The notes under the pieces are model-generated. The model ran no database searches, was not told the origin of the DNA, and saw nothing but the letters and a program-made list of their open reading frames with translations. A DNA stretch of 64,000 nucleotides from CAZKRL01 sp964555295 (GTDB lineage Bacteria; Bacteroidota; Bacteroidia; Flavobacteriales_D; Sanyastnellaceae), in assembly GCA_964555295.1 (NCBI GenBank), contig CAZKRL010000010.1, positions 25,557-89,556 of the forward strand, read 5' to 3'. The position numbers and the translations under genes are program-made. Positions 1-8,301 of the stretch are shown one piece after another (the stretch's first letter is position 1; each line of letters begins with the position of its first letter).

Positions 1-371
1 GCATCACTTTCCTGATGCGTCATTACCTCGGCCTGTATAAAATCTACCCCCTTCTGAACAGCTAGACCTCGGATGTATTCGTAAAATTTATGGGCTTCAA
101 GTTGCTTGTATTTCCATTCATCTGAGCTTTTTACACATGTCTCACCCGCCAGTGAGAAGGCCATTTTCTGCCAGCTGTGTGTGAGGATGTCGTCATACAA
201 ACCCACACCCTTTTCCCAAAAGCACCAGGTGCGATCGTTGTCTGTTTTAGCCAGTTTATCAATCACCAAAACTGATTGAGAAGGAACCCATTTTTGAATT
301 ACAAATTGGTGCAGTAGCTGTCCGCCCGCCGCACCGAATCCCGCAATAATGATGTCATAGTGCTTTCTCAA
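1..371 (-). CDS. crtY: Lycopene cyclase, CrtY type (3' part outside window)
   Basis: Only the N-terminal 120 or so residues are in the window; the gene runs off the left edge. The protein opens with a dinucleotide-binding stretch (HYDIIIAGFGAAG) and carries DNDRTWCFWEK, close to the NDxTWCFWE signature of flavoprotein lycopene beta-cyclases. These convert the psi ends of lycopene-type carotenoids to beta rings at the membrane. No in-frame ATG exists before the nucleotide-binding motif and an in-frame TAA lies just upstream, so TTG at 371 is the only reasonable start. That TTG overlaps the TGA of the cruF-like gene by 4 bases, implying translational coupling. Family call is firm; exact substrate is inferred. 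Confidence 0.85.
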   Translation of the reverse strand, partial: MRKHYDIIIAGFGAAGGQLLHQFVIQKWVPSQSVLVIDKLAKTDNDRTWCFWEKGVGLYDDILTHSWQKMAFSLAGETCVKSSDEWKYKQLEAHKFYEYIRGLAVQKGVDFIQAEVMTHQESD

Positions 372-997
372 TAGTGCAGAATATTAATAGAAATGAAGTA
401 GAAAAGTATGGCGAAGTAAATATGAACCCCAAGGGAAGTGGGCCGTGTGTCATTTTCATTGCCTGAATAGAGCCATGCAGCTATAAAGGATACGATCATC
501 CATCCACCATAATTCGTGAGCGGAACTATGCCGTCGTTAAAGCGCCAAAAGTCAAGTTGCGGGGCTACTTGCTCCATGAGAACGTCAAGACCTGTTACCG
601 CAAGCGCGGTGCACATGGCACGCAACGTTCGGCTCCAGCGAGTAAGGGAGGTGAGAGCGTTGCCTGCGTAGATCATGATCAACCAATTCATTCCTATCAG
701 CAACGGTACCTCCCAGCATTTCCAGCCGAGATTGTTGCCGTATGCATAGTCTCCAAAAAGCCAACCCGTATGAACGCCAATCCATTCTGCCGTCATTCCC
801 ATTACAAAGGGAATGAGTAGTATGAGCGGTTTTTGTGGCGAATGATCAAGTATCACCAGAAGTGAAATCAATAGCAGGTTCAGTGGCGTTTTGGTGGTGA
901 ACCAGTCGCAATACCCCATCGCACATCCCATCACTGCTGATGTATGAAACAACCAGACCAGGGCTATGGAAACGTTGACACGATTCAGTGAGATCAT
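368..997 (-). CDS. cruF: Carotenoid hydratase-like membrane protein (CruF/DUF422 family)
   Basis: A 209-residue protein with about six hydrophobic segments. The centre, GDYAYGNNLGWKCWEVPLLI followed by GMNW, is typical of the DUF422 carotenoid family that includes CruF, a 1',2'-hydratase adding water to the acyclic psi end of carotenoids in the membrane. Its ATG directly abuts the stop of the upstream crtD-like gene (no gap) and its own stop overlaps the crtY start, so the three genes look like one operon read leftwards. The family also holds bisanhydrobacterioruberin hydratases, so the precise substrate is inferred from the neighbours. Confidence 0.8.
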   Translation of the reverse strand: MISLNRVNVSIALVWLFHTSAVMGCAMGYCDWFTTKTPLNLLLISLLVILDHSPQKPLILLIPFVMGMTAEWIGVHTGWLFGDYAYGNNLGWKCWEVPLLIGMNWLIMIYAGNALTSLTRWSRTLRAMCTALAVTGLDVLMEQVAPQLDFWRFNDGIVPLTNYGGWMIVSFIAAWLYSGNENDTRPTSLGVHIYFAILFYFISINILHY

Positions 998-2479
998 TCA
1001 GCGAATATCATGGGTAATCATATCAGAAACAATTTTACCCGAGTACAGACATAGTGGAATCCCACCGCCCGGGTGCACGCTGCCGCCACAGAAATACAAG
1101 CCCTTGATTTTGGAGAAATTGGGGTGACGAAGAAATGCGGCCATGCGGCTATTGCTAGAGGTGCCGTAGAGTGAGCCCCCCAGACTTGAAGTGCGCGACT
1201 CAATGCTGCGCGGATCGAGAACAGTCTCGCACATGATGCTATTTGAGATATCACAATTCAGCGTGCGATGGATTTTCTGAAGAATATTCTTTTTGGATTG
1301 CGCGATAAGTTGGTCCCAATCCTGACCCACATTTGTCGGTGCATTGATCATCACAAACCAATTTTCGCAACCTTCTGGCGCGTCAGTTTTTTCTTCTTTT
1401 GAACTGATATTGATGTAAACGGTGGGGTCATCAATAAGAGTCTTATTTTGGAATATGGCTTCGAATTCCTCGCGATATTTTCCACTGAATAAGATGTTGT
1501 GCAGATCGAGTTGAGGGAAGCTGCCGCGAATCCCCCAGTAAAAAATGATTCCTGAGCTGGAGCGCTCTGCTTGCGCAACTTTTGACGGCAAACGAAGATC
1601 CGGTAATAATTTTCTATAGGCCGCTACTACATCCATATTGCAAATCACAACATCTGCAGGCACGTTTCTTTCTCCCAATGATATTCCCGCGACTCTCTTT
1701 TTATTGTGCCTGATGGCCGTGACACGTGCATCAAATTCAAACTGCACACCAAGGTCTTTTGCCAGTTGAAATAGCGCCTCGGTGATACGGATCATTCCGC
1801 CCTTTGGGAAGAAGGTGCCGATACCCATTTCAAGATGAGGAATCATGCTCATGATGCCCGGTGTTTGGTAGGGGGATGATCCGTTGTAGGTGGCGTAGCG
1901 GTCGAAAAGTTGAGTCAATCGCTGTTCCCCGAGAGCTCTCTCATTGTCGCGGTGCAAGGTGGATAGCAATCCCAATTTCGGCAGTGCTTTCAAGGCAGCA
2001 ATAACGTCTCGTGAAAAATAGGTGCTGGCTTTATGCAAACTTTTTCGCAAGAATATGGGCGCGGTGGAATGATATTTCTCCTCGCTGGCTTGAAGATATT
2101 GTTGGGTTTTCCTTTTTGGCACGCCGAAAGTCTTCTCCGCGTTTTCAGCGAATTTCTCAGCATCAGCGGGCGCGGTGAATGCGGTGCCGTCGGCGAAGAA
2201 GTAATTACAGATGGTTTTTTTTCTTAGGTATTGGTAATAATCACGCGGGTTTTTCGCACAGCCTACAAATACGTCATCGAGCACTTCAGGCAACGTAAAT
2301 AATGAAGGCCCCGCGTCAAATCTAAAATCACCGTTTGTGATCGATACGAGTTTGCCCCCGGGCCGGTTGCTGGCCTCAAATAGCCGAACTTGATGACCGG
2401 CATAGGCCAATCTGCAAGCCGAGGCAAGTGCAGCCACTCCTGAACCAATGATGACTATTTTCTTGGGTGGTAGGTTCAT
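998..2479 (-). CDS. crtD: Carotenoid desaturase, CrtI/CrtD family, probably CrtD
   Basis: A 493-residue FAD-dependent amine-oxidase-fold desaturase. The N terminus has the dinucleotide motif GSGVAALASACRLAYAG and RPGGK; the middle has IPHLEMGIGTFFPKGGM; the C terminus has the usual CrtI-family GLYFCGGSVHPGGGIPLC. The family includes phytoene desaturases (CrtI) and 3,4-desaturases of 1-hydroxycarotenoids (CrtD). Adjacency to cruF and crtY favours CrtD, acting on the hydrated end, but CrtI is not excluded from sequence alone. An in-frame ATG at 2497 would add six residues (MCLSVD); ATG 2479 is preferred because MNLPPKK leads directly into the FAD motif. First gene of the carotenoid operon. Confidence 0.8.
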   Translation of the reverse strand: MNLPPKKIVIIGSGVAALASACRLAYAGHQVRLFEASNRPGGKLVSITNGDFRFDAGPSLFTLPEVLDDVFVGCAKNPRDYYQYLRKKTICNYFFADGTAFTAPADAEKFAENAEKTFGVPKRKTQQYLQASEEKYHSTAPIFLRKSLHKASTYFSRDVIAALKALPKLGLLSTLHRDNERALGEQRLTQLFDRYATYNGSSPYQTPGIMSMIPHLEMGIGTFFPKGGMIRITEALFQLAKDLGVQFEFDARVTAIRHNKKRVAGISLGERNVPADVVICNMDVVAAYRKLLPDLRLPSKVAQAERSSSGIIFYWGIRGSFPQLDLHNILFSGKYREEFEAIFQNKTLIDDPTVYINISSKEEKTDAPEGCENWFVMINAPTNVGQDWDQLIAQSKKNILQKIHRTLNCDISNSIMCETVLDPRSIESRTSSLGGSLYGTSSNSRMAAFLRHPNFSKIKGLYFCGGSVHPGGGIPLCLYSGKIVSDMITHDIR

Positions 2480-2532
2480 GTCAACGGATAAACACATGGG
2501 GGCAGCATTGGTTTACCCTATGGACTGTCTTT

Positions 2533-2871
2533 CTAGCGAATGAATTCCTTGAAATATTGGATGATGCAGCGCTTGAGCAACAACTCTTGTTCCTCAGCGG
2601 CAAGTGGGGGAAGACTTTCAACTCGTTCGAAATGTGGCCAGCCCTCTTCATCACGTCCTAAGAAGGAGTAGTATCCCTCCTTCACCAGTAGCGAGCACAT
2701 TCCGATATGGATGATGTCCAGTTTTTGATCCTTTTTATAGGTGCTGAAGTCTTTATTGAGTTCTTGTAGACCAATATTGAAAAGAATGCCCGCATAATCT
2801 AATTTTTGACCCATTTGCCTGGCTATCCAATCTTGTGTTTCCTTCCATTCACGTTCAAATTGGTAATCCAT
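2533..2871 (-). CDS. Conserved-looking hypothetical protein, 112 aa
   Basis: A soluble, acidic 112-residue protein without signal peptide or membrane segment. Not recognised. It is helical in character, with a tryptophan-rich start (DYQFEREWKETQDWIARQMG) and a C-terminal LLLKRCIIQYFKEFIR helix. It lies just upstream of the carotenoid operon on the same strand (54 bases between its stop and the crtD ATG) and is divergent from the TonB-domain gene. An inverted repeat CGGCAA-T-TTGCCG at 2896-2908 lies in the divergent spacer. It could be cotranscribed with the carotenoid genes; no function is claimed. Confidence 0.6.
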   Translation of the reverse strand: MDYQFEREWKETQDWIARQMGQKLDYAGILFNIGLQELNKDFSTYKKDQKLDIIHIGMCSLLVKEGYYSFLGRDEEGWPHFERVESLPPLAAEEQELLLKRCIIQYFKEFIR

Positions 2872-2958
2872 TTTTTACTGACTTAATTTCTTTTGCGGCA
2901 ATTTGCCGACGCTAGGTTTATACTATCTTGCCGCGCGAATTTATTACCTAAAGTCACG

Positions 2959-3663
2959 ATGCCACATTTTTCGAGGTCAATCATATTTGTATTTCTGTCG
3001 GTTGCAACCCTCGTTTCGTACGCACAAGTAGAATATCTTGATATCCAGCATAGAGTGCTTGAATCTTCTGAAAAGGCAATATACATGCGTGAGGTGAAGC
3101 CCAACTCAGACGGTTCTTACGCGTGTAAGATCAAGTACATAACCGAAGAGACATTTATGATCGGACGTTATCTCGATCGCGAGCTGACCTTACCCGATGG
3201 TGATTTCCAGTATTTCTATGCCAATGGTGTAAAAGAATCTGAAGGGAAATTCAAGAATGGTTTTAAAGTGGGTACATGGAAGCGTTGGAACTTCGAGGGA
3301 ATTGCCAAACCTGATAGATATTACGCAGAAGAAGATTTTGTAAAAACCAACCGGGCTTCAAGTCCGGCCAAATATCCGGGTGGTAATGCGGCCATTCAGA
3401 AATTCATCAACGAGAATCTGATGTATCCTGAGGAGGCGAAATCCAAAAAGTTGGAAGGCACTGTAGTGGTAACCTTTAGTGTTGATGTTACTGGAAGAGT
3501 AAAGGACACCAAGGTCTCTTCGAGTGTTCATTATACCCTAGACGAGGAAGCGGTTCGTTGTATATCGAGCTTGCCGGAGTGGGAACCTGCAACGCGAGAG
3601 GGCAGAGCGGTAGAGTCGAGTTATATTATGCCGGTGGTGTTCAAATTACCTCAGGGCAAGTAG
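2959..3663 (+). CDS. Secreted TonB C-terminal-domain protein with MORN-like segment
   Basis: Starting at ATG 2959 gives a clean signal peptide (MPHFSRSIIFVFLSVATLVSYAQ); the open frame extends further upstream without a good start. Residues of about 60-115 contain the toxin-antitoxin YwqK/MORN-like pattern (GDFQYFYANGVKESEGKFKN, then GTWKRWN). The last 90 residues form a TonB C-terminal domain: YPGGNAAIQKFINENLMYPE, GTVVVTFSVDVTGRV, and a final PVVFKLP. This periplasmic architecture is common in Bacteroidota and is annotated as energy transducer TonB, although it lacks the N-terminal anchor and proline-rich linker of a real transducer, so a structural or peptidase-associated role is as likely. 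Confidence 0.8.
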   Translation: MPHFSRSIIFVFLSVATLVSYAQVEYLDIQHRVLESSEKAIYMREVKPNSDGSYACKIKYITEETFMIGRYLDRELTLPDGDFQYFYANGVKESEGKFKNGFKVGTWKRWNFEGIAKPDRYYAEEDFVKTNRASSPAKYPGGNAAIQKFINENLMYPEEAKSKKLEGTVVVTFSVDVTGRVKDTKVSSSVHYTLDEEAVRCISSLPEWEPATREGRAVESSYIMPVVFKLPQGK

Positions 3664-3714
3664 GTCAGGGAAGTGAATTGTATTCAGGGTATCCCTCCGG
3701 GGGCAGGTTGTGAT

Positions 3715-4935
3715 TTAATACATCGTTAGCAGCAGTCTCAAATCTTTCCATGGAAGACCAAACATTTCTGCTATGGTCTCATTGGTATGTGCACCGCTGT
3801 ACATGTAAACACCATGTCTGAACCCGGGTTGTTTTCGAACCAGATTGCCAATGCCTCCTTTCTCACCAATGGAAAGTAGGGTGGGTGCAAAAATGTTGCT
3901 GAGCGCGTATGAGGCTGTTCGTGAAACCCTCGAGGCAATATTGGGAACACAGTAATGTATGACACCGTGCTTGCGAAAAACGGGCTTGTCATGAGTCGTT
4001 ATATGAGATGTTTCGAAACACCCCCCTTGATCGATGCTTACGTCTACGATAACACTGCCATACTTCATGTTACTCACCATTTCTTCTGTTACCACCACCG
4101 GTGTACGTCCGCCGCGCGAGTGAATGGCGCCAATCACCACATCTGCAGTATCCAGAGCATTTCTCAGCTCTGAAGGTTGAATAGCGCTGGTCCATAATCT
4201 AATTCCAATGTCATTCTGAATTCGTCGTAACCGATAGGTGCTATTGTCAAAGATTTTCACGCTTGCGCCCAGGCCTAGTGCAGCTCTCGCTGCTGACTCT
4301 GCTACGGTTCCTGCGCCAAGAATAATGACCTCCGTTGGTTTGACTCCTGAAATGCCACCAAACATGAGGCCCTGACCACTGCTCGCATGACTGAGGTATT
4401 CAGCGGCTATGAGCACAGCAGTGTTTCCAGCAATTTCTCCCATGGCTCTCACCACTGGATAAATATTGGTCTCGTCACGAATGAAGTCCCAAGCAATAGC
4501 AGTCATTTTTTTTGTGGCCAATGCATGGAAATTCTCAACCTTTTGAATGGGCAGGTGAACTGCCGAAATAAGGGTCTGTTTTCCGGGCATCATTTCAATT
4601 TCCTCGAGGCTTGGTGGCGCGACTTTCAATATGGTGTCGCACTTGAATACGTCTTCCGCTGAGTATACAATCTTAGCACCCGCCTCGCTGTAATCGTGAT
4701 CTTGGAAATTCGAGGCTTTACCTGCGTCTGCTTCAATTATAACATCGTGTCCGTTATTAACCAATAGGGCAACGCTCTCGGGTACCAAAGCCACTCGGCG
4801 TTCTTGAAAATAGGTTTCTTTGGGAATTCCTACGGTCAGGCGCGACTGACGAGGTTCTATGGCCAGGGTCTCCTCTTGCGGACTGAGGGCTGCTTTGCTG
4901 GCGAGCGCTTTCATGGATTTCTCTGTTGAACTCAT
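3715..4935 (-). CDS. ald: Alanine dehydrogenase
   Basis: A 406-residue member of the alanine dehydrogenase/PNT family, which interconverts L-alanine with pyruvate and ammonia using NAD. Seen: the N-terminal GIPKETYFQERRVALVPESV block with the substrate-binding arginine, KVAPPSLEEI, SAVHLP with the conserved histidine, the Rossmann motif VIILGAGTVAESAARAALGLG, and GSVIVDVSIDQGGCFET. About 34 residues precede the canonical start of the family, an extension usual in Bacteroidota homologues. Monocistronic, convergent with the TonB-domain gene. A near-consensus -7 box (TATCTTTC) lies just before the ATG on the minus strand. Confidence 0.93.
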   Translation of the reverse strand: MSSTEKSMKALASKAALSPQEETLAIEPRQSRLTVGIPKETYFQERRVALVPESVALLVNNGHDVIIEADAGKASNFQDHDYSEAGAKIVYSAEDVFKCDTILKVAPPSLEEIEMMPGKQTLISAVHLPIQKVENFHALATKKMTAIAWDFIRDETNIYPVVRAMGEIAGNTAVLIAAEYLSHASSGQGLMFGGISGVKPTEVIILGAGTVAESAARAALGLGASVKIFDNSTYRLRRIQNDIGIRLWTSAIQPSELRNALDTADVVIGAIHSRGGRTPVVVTEEMVSNMKYGSVIVDVSIDQGGCFETSHITTHDKPVFRKHGVIHYCVPNIASRVSRTASYALSNIFAPTLLSIGEKGGIGNLVRKQPGFRHGVYMYSGAHTNETIAEMFGLPWKDLRLLLTMY

Positions 4936-5071
4936 CTTCCGAAAGATATGAGAATCTTTACGCTCAGTTCGAAAAAAATCGGCGTCATCTCACAAAGAAT
5001 CGTGGAAAAAGATTTCCATGTTTTCACTGAAACACTTCTGCTTTTTTACTTTTGTGCACAACCTTTAAACC

Positions 5072-5332
5072 ATGGCACAAAAAGATTCGAATCACTCATC
5101 AAAAGACAGAACAATCCTTTGGATTATTTTACCTTGTACTGTAGCTGTATCACTGCTCTTTACAAAATTGAATCATAGCATGGTTACCTCTGGCGAGAAA
5201 ATGTCGGCCGACTTTAGCGCTGCTCCTGTAGCGAAAGCGCCACAAAAGGTTGTTACTACTTCAGATACGACTCATCAAATAAGCAAAGAAGCCGTGCATA
5301 CAGGTCAGGATGCAGGAGATGCCCATCATTGA
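5072..5332 (+). CDS. Small single-span membrane protein, unknown function
   Basis: An 86-residue protein with one predicted transmembrane segment (residues about 14-33, TILWIILPCTVAVSLLFTKL) and a polar, Ala/Lys/Thr-rich tail ending in DAHH. No family recognised; similar short N-in membrane proteins are common in Bacteroidota. A good -7 element (TACTTTTG, 5047-5054) lies 17 bases before the ATG, though no exact TTG is found at the -33 distance. Its 3' end overlaps the stop of tsaE by 7 bases in convergent orientation, so there is no room for an intergenic terminator. Confidence 0.6.
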   Translation: MAQKDSNHSSKDRTILWIILPCTVAVSLLFTKLNHSMVTSGEKMSADFSAAPVAKAPQKVVTTSDTTHQISKEAVHTGQDAGDAHH

Positions 5333-5763
5333 GTTGTATCGAACGCCAGGCATTCGTAGCGTCTATTCTCGTCGTCGAGGTTTGAAATAGTCATTACGTA
5401 ATAATTCGAATGGAAATATTTCGTAGCTATTTCCGGCCATTCGATAAAAATAAAGTCAGATTCGGTTAGCATGTCATTGAAGCCCATCTCAATCAATTCA
5501 TCTGAGGATTTGACTCTGTAGAGGTCTACATGTAGCACGGCAAAACGATCTCTTGATCGGTATTGATTTGCTATAGAAAACGTTGGACTTCCATCGAATT
5601 CATACCCCATTCTTTCAATAACACTTCTACAGAATGTGGTCTTTCCGCTTCCCATTTCTGAAGGAAACAAAAAAATTCCACCGTTTGGAAATTGAAGGAG
5701 AAACTTTTGCGCCACATCCCCCAGGGTTTGCAGTGAAGCTATGGCATCGAAGCAAGATTTCAT
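5326..5763 (-). CDS. tsaE: tRNA threonylcarbamoyladenosine biosynthesis ATPase TsaE
   Basis: A 145-residue P-loop ATPase. Walker A is PSEMGSGKTTF (residues about 34-44), followed by GSPTFSIANQY, the conserved HVDLYRVKSSDEL and FIEWPE, all hallmarks of TsaE (YjeE). With TsaB and TsaD it makes the t6A modification at position 37 of ANN-decoding tRNAs in the cytoplasm. Length matches the family. It is divergent from the HMG-CoA lyase gene. No other tsa gene is in the window. Confidence 0.92.
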   Translation of the reverse strand: MKSCFDAIASLQTLGDVAQKFLLQFPNGGIFLFPSEMGSGKTTFCRSVIERMGYEFDGSPTFSIANQYRSRDRFAVLHVDLYRVKSSDELIEMGFNDMLTESDFIFIEWPEIATKYFHSNYYVMTISNLDDENRRYECLAFDTTQ

Positions 5764-5805
5764 ACCCTGCGAATTTATCGACTCAGATCTTCATCTATGG
5801 CGAAA

Positions 5806-5834
5806 TTGTGACGCATCACAGATGATTACTTTTG
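5806..5834 (+). promoter_or_regulatory. Bacteroidota-type promoter of the HMG-CoA lyase gene
   Basis: TTG at 5806-5808, 18 bases, then TACTTTTG at 5827-5834: a full match to the Bacteroidota consensus TTG-N17-23-TAnnTTTG. The expected transcription start leaves a leader of only a few bases before the ATG at 5841. Assigned by pattern only. Confidence 0.6.
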
Positions 5835-5840
5835 TTATGA

Positions 5841-6707
5841 ATGACAACCGAGGTGAAAATTGTTGAATGCCCGCGCGACGCGATGCAAGGCATTGTAGAA
5901 TGGATACCTACTGAAAGTAAAATCCGTTACATCAATCATTTGCTCACAATGGGTTTTGATACATTGGATATGGGAAGTTTTGTATCGCCCAAGGCCATAC
6001 CGCAGATGCGGGATACGGCTGAGGTGATAAGGGGTTTGAATTTGAAAAGTGCAAAGTCGCGTTTATTATGTATTGTGGCCAATATGAAAGGAGCTCAGCA
6101 AGCTATTGAATTTGATGAAATAGCCTACCTCGGATTTCCAATGTCTGTCTCTGAAACCTTTCAGCTTCGTAACACCAATTCTGGACTGGAAAAGGGTTTT
6201 TCTGACCTTATTGAGATACACAAACTGGCCAGCGCTAAGAAAAAATCTGTAGTTGTATATCTCTCCATGGGATTCGGAAATCCTTATGGCGACCCTTGGA
6301 GCCCGGATTTATTAATGCAGTGGAGCTCAAGAATTTTTCAGGAAATGGGAGATGTTACCATCGCACTGAGCGATACAATCGGTTGCGCAACGGATGAAGT
6401 ATTAAACGCATCTTTTAAAAACCTGATAAAGGAATTCCCTGAGGCCGAGTTTGGAGCACATCTGCACGTACATCCGAACGATGCGCAACAAAAATTTATG
6501 ACTGCGTGGAACGCTGGTTGTCGACGTTTTGATGGTGCATTGAAAGGGCTTGGAGGATGTCCTATGGCTTCGGATAAACTCACCGGAAATATGCCTACTG
6601 AAATTATGCTGAAGGCGCTAAAGAGCATCGGCATTGATCATGGTATTGATGACGCAATGACGGATCAGGGCATTGCTTTACTGCAGACCATCCCTGGATT
6701 GCACTAA
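5841..6707 (+). CDS. Hydroxymethylglutaryl-CoA lyase
   Basis: A 288-residue TIM-barrel lyase that cleaves HMG-CoA to acetoacetate and acetyl-CoA, the last step of leucine breakdown. Seen: the N-terminal CPRDAMQ (residues 10-16) with the metal-binding aspartate, the metal-binding HLHVHPND (207-214), and the catalytic-loop signature GLGGCPMA with Cys240. Family members are about 290-300 residues, so this looks complete. It sits alone behind a strong promoter. It could cooperate with branched-chain amino acid degradation genes elsewhere; none is adjacent. Confidence 0.9.
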   Translation: MTTEVKIVECPRDAMQGIVEWIPTESKIRYINHLLTMGFDTLDMGSFVSPKAIPQMRDTAEVIRGLNLKSAKSRLLCIVANMKGAQQAIEFDEIAYLGFPMSVSETFQLRNTNSGLEKGFSDLIEIHKLASAKKKSVVVYLSMGFGNPYGDPWSPDLLMQWSSRIFQEMGDVTIALSDTIGCATDEVLNASFKNLIKEFPEAEFGAHLHVHPNDAQQKFMTAWNAGCRRFDGALKGLGGCPMASDKLTGNMPTEIMLKALKSIGIDHGIDDAMTDQGIALLQTIPGLH

Positions 6708-6889
6708 TTCAACCCATGAAGAAAAGTTTCAATACCCCACTTCTTTTGCGTTAGGGATATGTTCTCAATTCTTTGAAGAGTAATGTTCACCCTGCACTTA
6801 ATAATAAATAGTTTGTTTTGCTTTTTCATGGCGATGGGTTTTGCCATGTGTTACGATCGCAATTCTCAAATGTTACAGTAATTATAAAA

Positions 6890-7597
6890 ATGAAGAATAT
6901 TCTTATCACAGGTGCCTCCAGCGGAATAGGCAAGGAGTGCGCCATTCAATTGAATTTAACTGGCCATCATCTCATTCTAATAGGTCGAAATGAAGAGCGC
7001 TTGAGCGAATTATGCCGCCAATTGTCTTCGGCTGAATTTCATGTTTGTGATGTGAGCAAATATGAGGAAGTGAAAAATCTTTCACACCTTTTATCATCAC
7101 GAGGAATTGAAATTGATGTGCTCATTAACAATGCAGGTATTGGCTATTTCAACCCACTGATTTCGGCAGATATTGATGAATGGCAGGAGATGATTCATAC
7201 AAATATCACGGGTGTTGCAAATGTCATTCATGCTTTCCTGCCATCACTTCTAAAACAGTATGGGCATGTTATTAATCTGGGGTCGTTGGCATCACATCAG
7301 GTTTTCCCGAACTCTGGAATTTACTGCGCTACCAAACATGCAGTGCTGGCTATTAGTGAGAGTCTTCGTATAGAATTTCCTGGTAAATTGAGGGTTACTA
7401 CTATAAGCCCAGGCTCCGTTGATACACCCTTTATTATGCAGACCAAAAGTGAGGAGATGCTGAAACAATATAAAGATTATTTCGCCTCTGGTCTTCCAGC
7501 GTCGCTCGTGGCAGAGCAGATTATTCATGCTATTCAAGCACCTCGAACTTCAGTTATAAGTGAAATCATAATCCGTCCGACAAGGCAGGTAATATGA
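6890..7597 (+). CDS. Short-chain dehydrogenase/reductase (NADP-type)
   Basis: ATG 6890 gives MKNILITGASSGIG, placing the cofactor motif TGxxxGxG at residues 7-14. NNAG is at 80-83, the catalytic Tyr-Lys pair in YCATK at 145-149, and ISPGSVDTPF follows. At 235 residues it is a classical SDR of the YdfG/DltE-like group, often acting on serine, 3-hydroxy acids or similar small hydroxy compounds; the substrate cannot be told. The open frame continues upstream to 6818, but the extra residues do not fit the family. Convergent with msrA, 3 bases between stops. The 180 bases between it and the HMG-CoA lyase stop hold no gene. Confidence 0.85.
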   Translation: MKNILITGASSGIGKECAIQLNLTGHHLILIGRNEERLSELCRQLSSAEFHVCDVSKYEEVKNLSHLLSSRGIEIDVLINNAGIGYFNPLISADIDEWQEMIHTNITGVANVIHAFLPSLLKQYGHVINLGSLASHQVFPNSGIYCATKHAVLAISESLRIEFPGKLRVTTISPGSVDTPFIMQTKSEEMLKQYKDYFASGLPASLVAEQIIHAIQAPRTSVISEIIIRPTRQVI

Positions 7598-7600
7598 TAG

Positions 7601-8254
7601 CTATTGATTTTTGAGTAGGTCGTGAAAGGTCTTCTTAAACTTTTCGACTTTCGGACGAACGACCATTTGGCAATAGGGCTGGGTTCCATTTAAAGCGAAG
7701 TAATTGTCGTGATACTCCTCGGCAGGATAGAAGTGGTTGAAAGGCGACAATTCTGTTACAATTTCATCTTGCCAATTACCGCTGCTCCGCGCCGCCTCTA
7801 TAGCCTGCAATGCTATGCTCCGCTGTAACTCCGAATGATGAAAAATCACAGAGCGGTACTGGGTTCCAATGTCATTGCCCTGGCGATTCAATGTTGTAGG
7901 ATCATGCACGCCAAAGAACACCTCGAGCAGTTGCGGGTATGAAATCTTTCTTGGGTCGAATGTTATCTGACAGACTTCAGCATGGCCTGTATTTCCCGAG
8001 CATACTTCTTTATAAGTTGGATTTTTGGTTTGTCCACCACAGTATCCGCTTTTCACCGAAGTTACACCGTCGATTGACAGATAAACGGCTTCCACGCACC
8101 AAAAGCACCCCGCACCGAAGGTTGCTATTTCTGTTGTATCACTGACATTCATTTTGACAGCTTCTTGATTTTGTATGTTTATTCTTGTGTTACCTCGAGG
8201 ACCTTCATTACCGCATGAAGCAATGAGCAGAACAATACTGATTAAGATTTTCAC
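7601..8254 (-). CDS. msrA: Peptide-methionine (S)-S-oxide reductase, lipoprotein form
   Basis: A 217-residue MsrA with the active-site GAGCFWCVEAV (Cys50 catalytic), SGYCGGQTKNPTYKEV, GHAEVCQI and HDPTTLNRQGNDIGTQYRS. It reduces the S-epimer of oxidised methionine in proteins. The N terminus MKILISIVLLIASCG is a lipoprotein signal peptide with the lipobox cysteine at residue 14, so the enzyme should be anchored outside the cytoplasm. The start codon is GTG at 8254. It lies 47 bases after aat on the same strand and is probably cotranscribed. No msrB is adjacent. Confidence 0.93.
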   Translation of the reverse strand: MKILISIVLLIASCGNEGPRGNTRINIQNQEAVKMNVSDTTEIATFGAGCFWCVEAVYLSIDGVTSVKSGYCGGQTKNPTYKEVCSGNTGHAEVCQITFDPRKISYPQLLEVFFGVHDPTTLNRQGNDIGTQYRSVIFHHSELQRSIALQAIEAARSSGNWQDEIVTELSPFNHFYPAEEYHDNYFALNGTQPYCQMVVRPKVEKFKKTFHDLLKNQ

Positions 8255-8301
8255 AAGGTGGAAACAATATCAGCGAATTTGGGTTCATCAATTGGTTTAC
8301 T

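Noticed and set aside
2896..2908. CGGCAA-T-TTGCCG as an operator of the 2533 and 2959 genes
   Set aside because: Short, with no promoter match nearby; kept only as a note in the gene entry.
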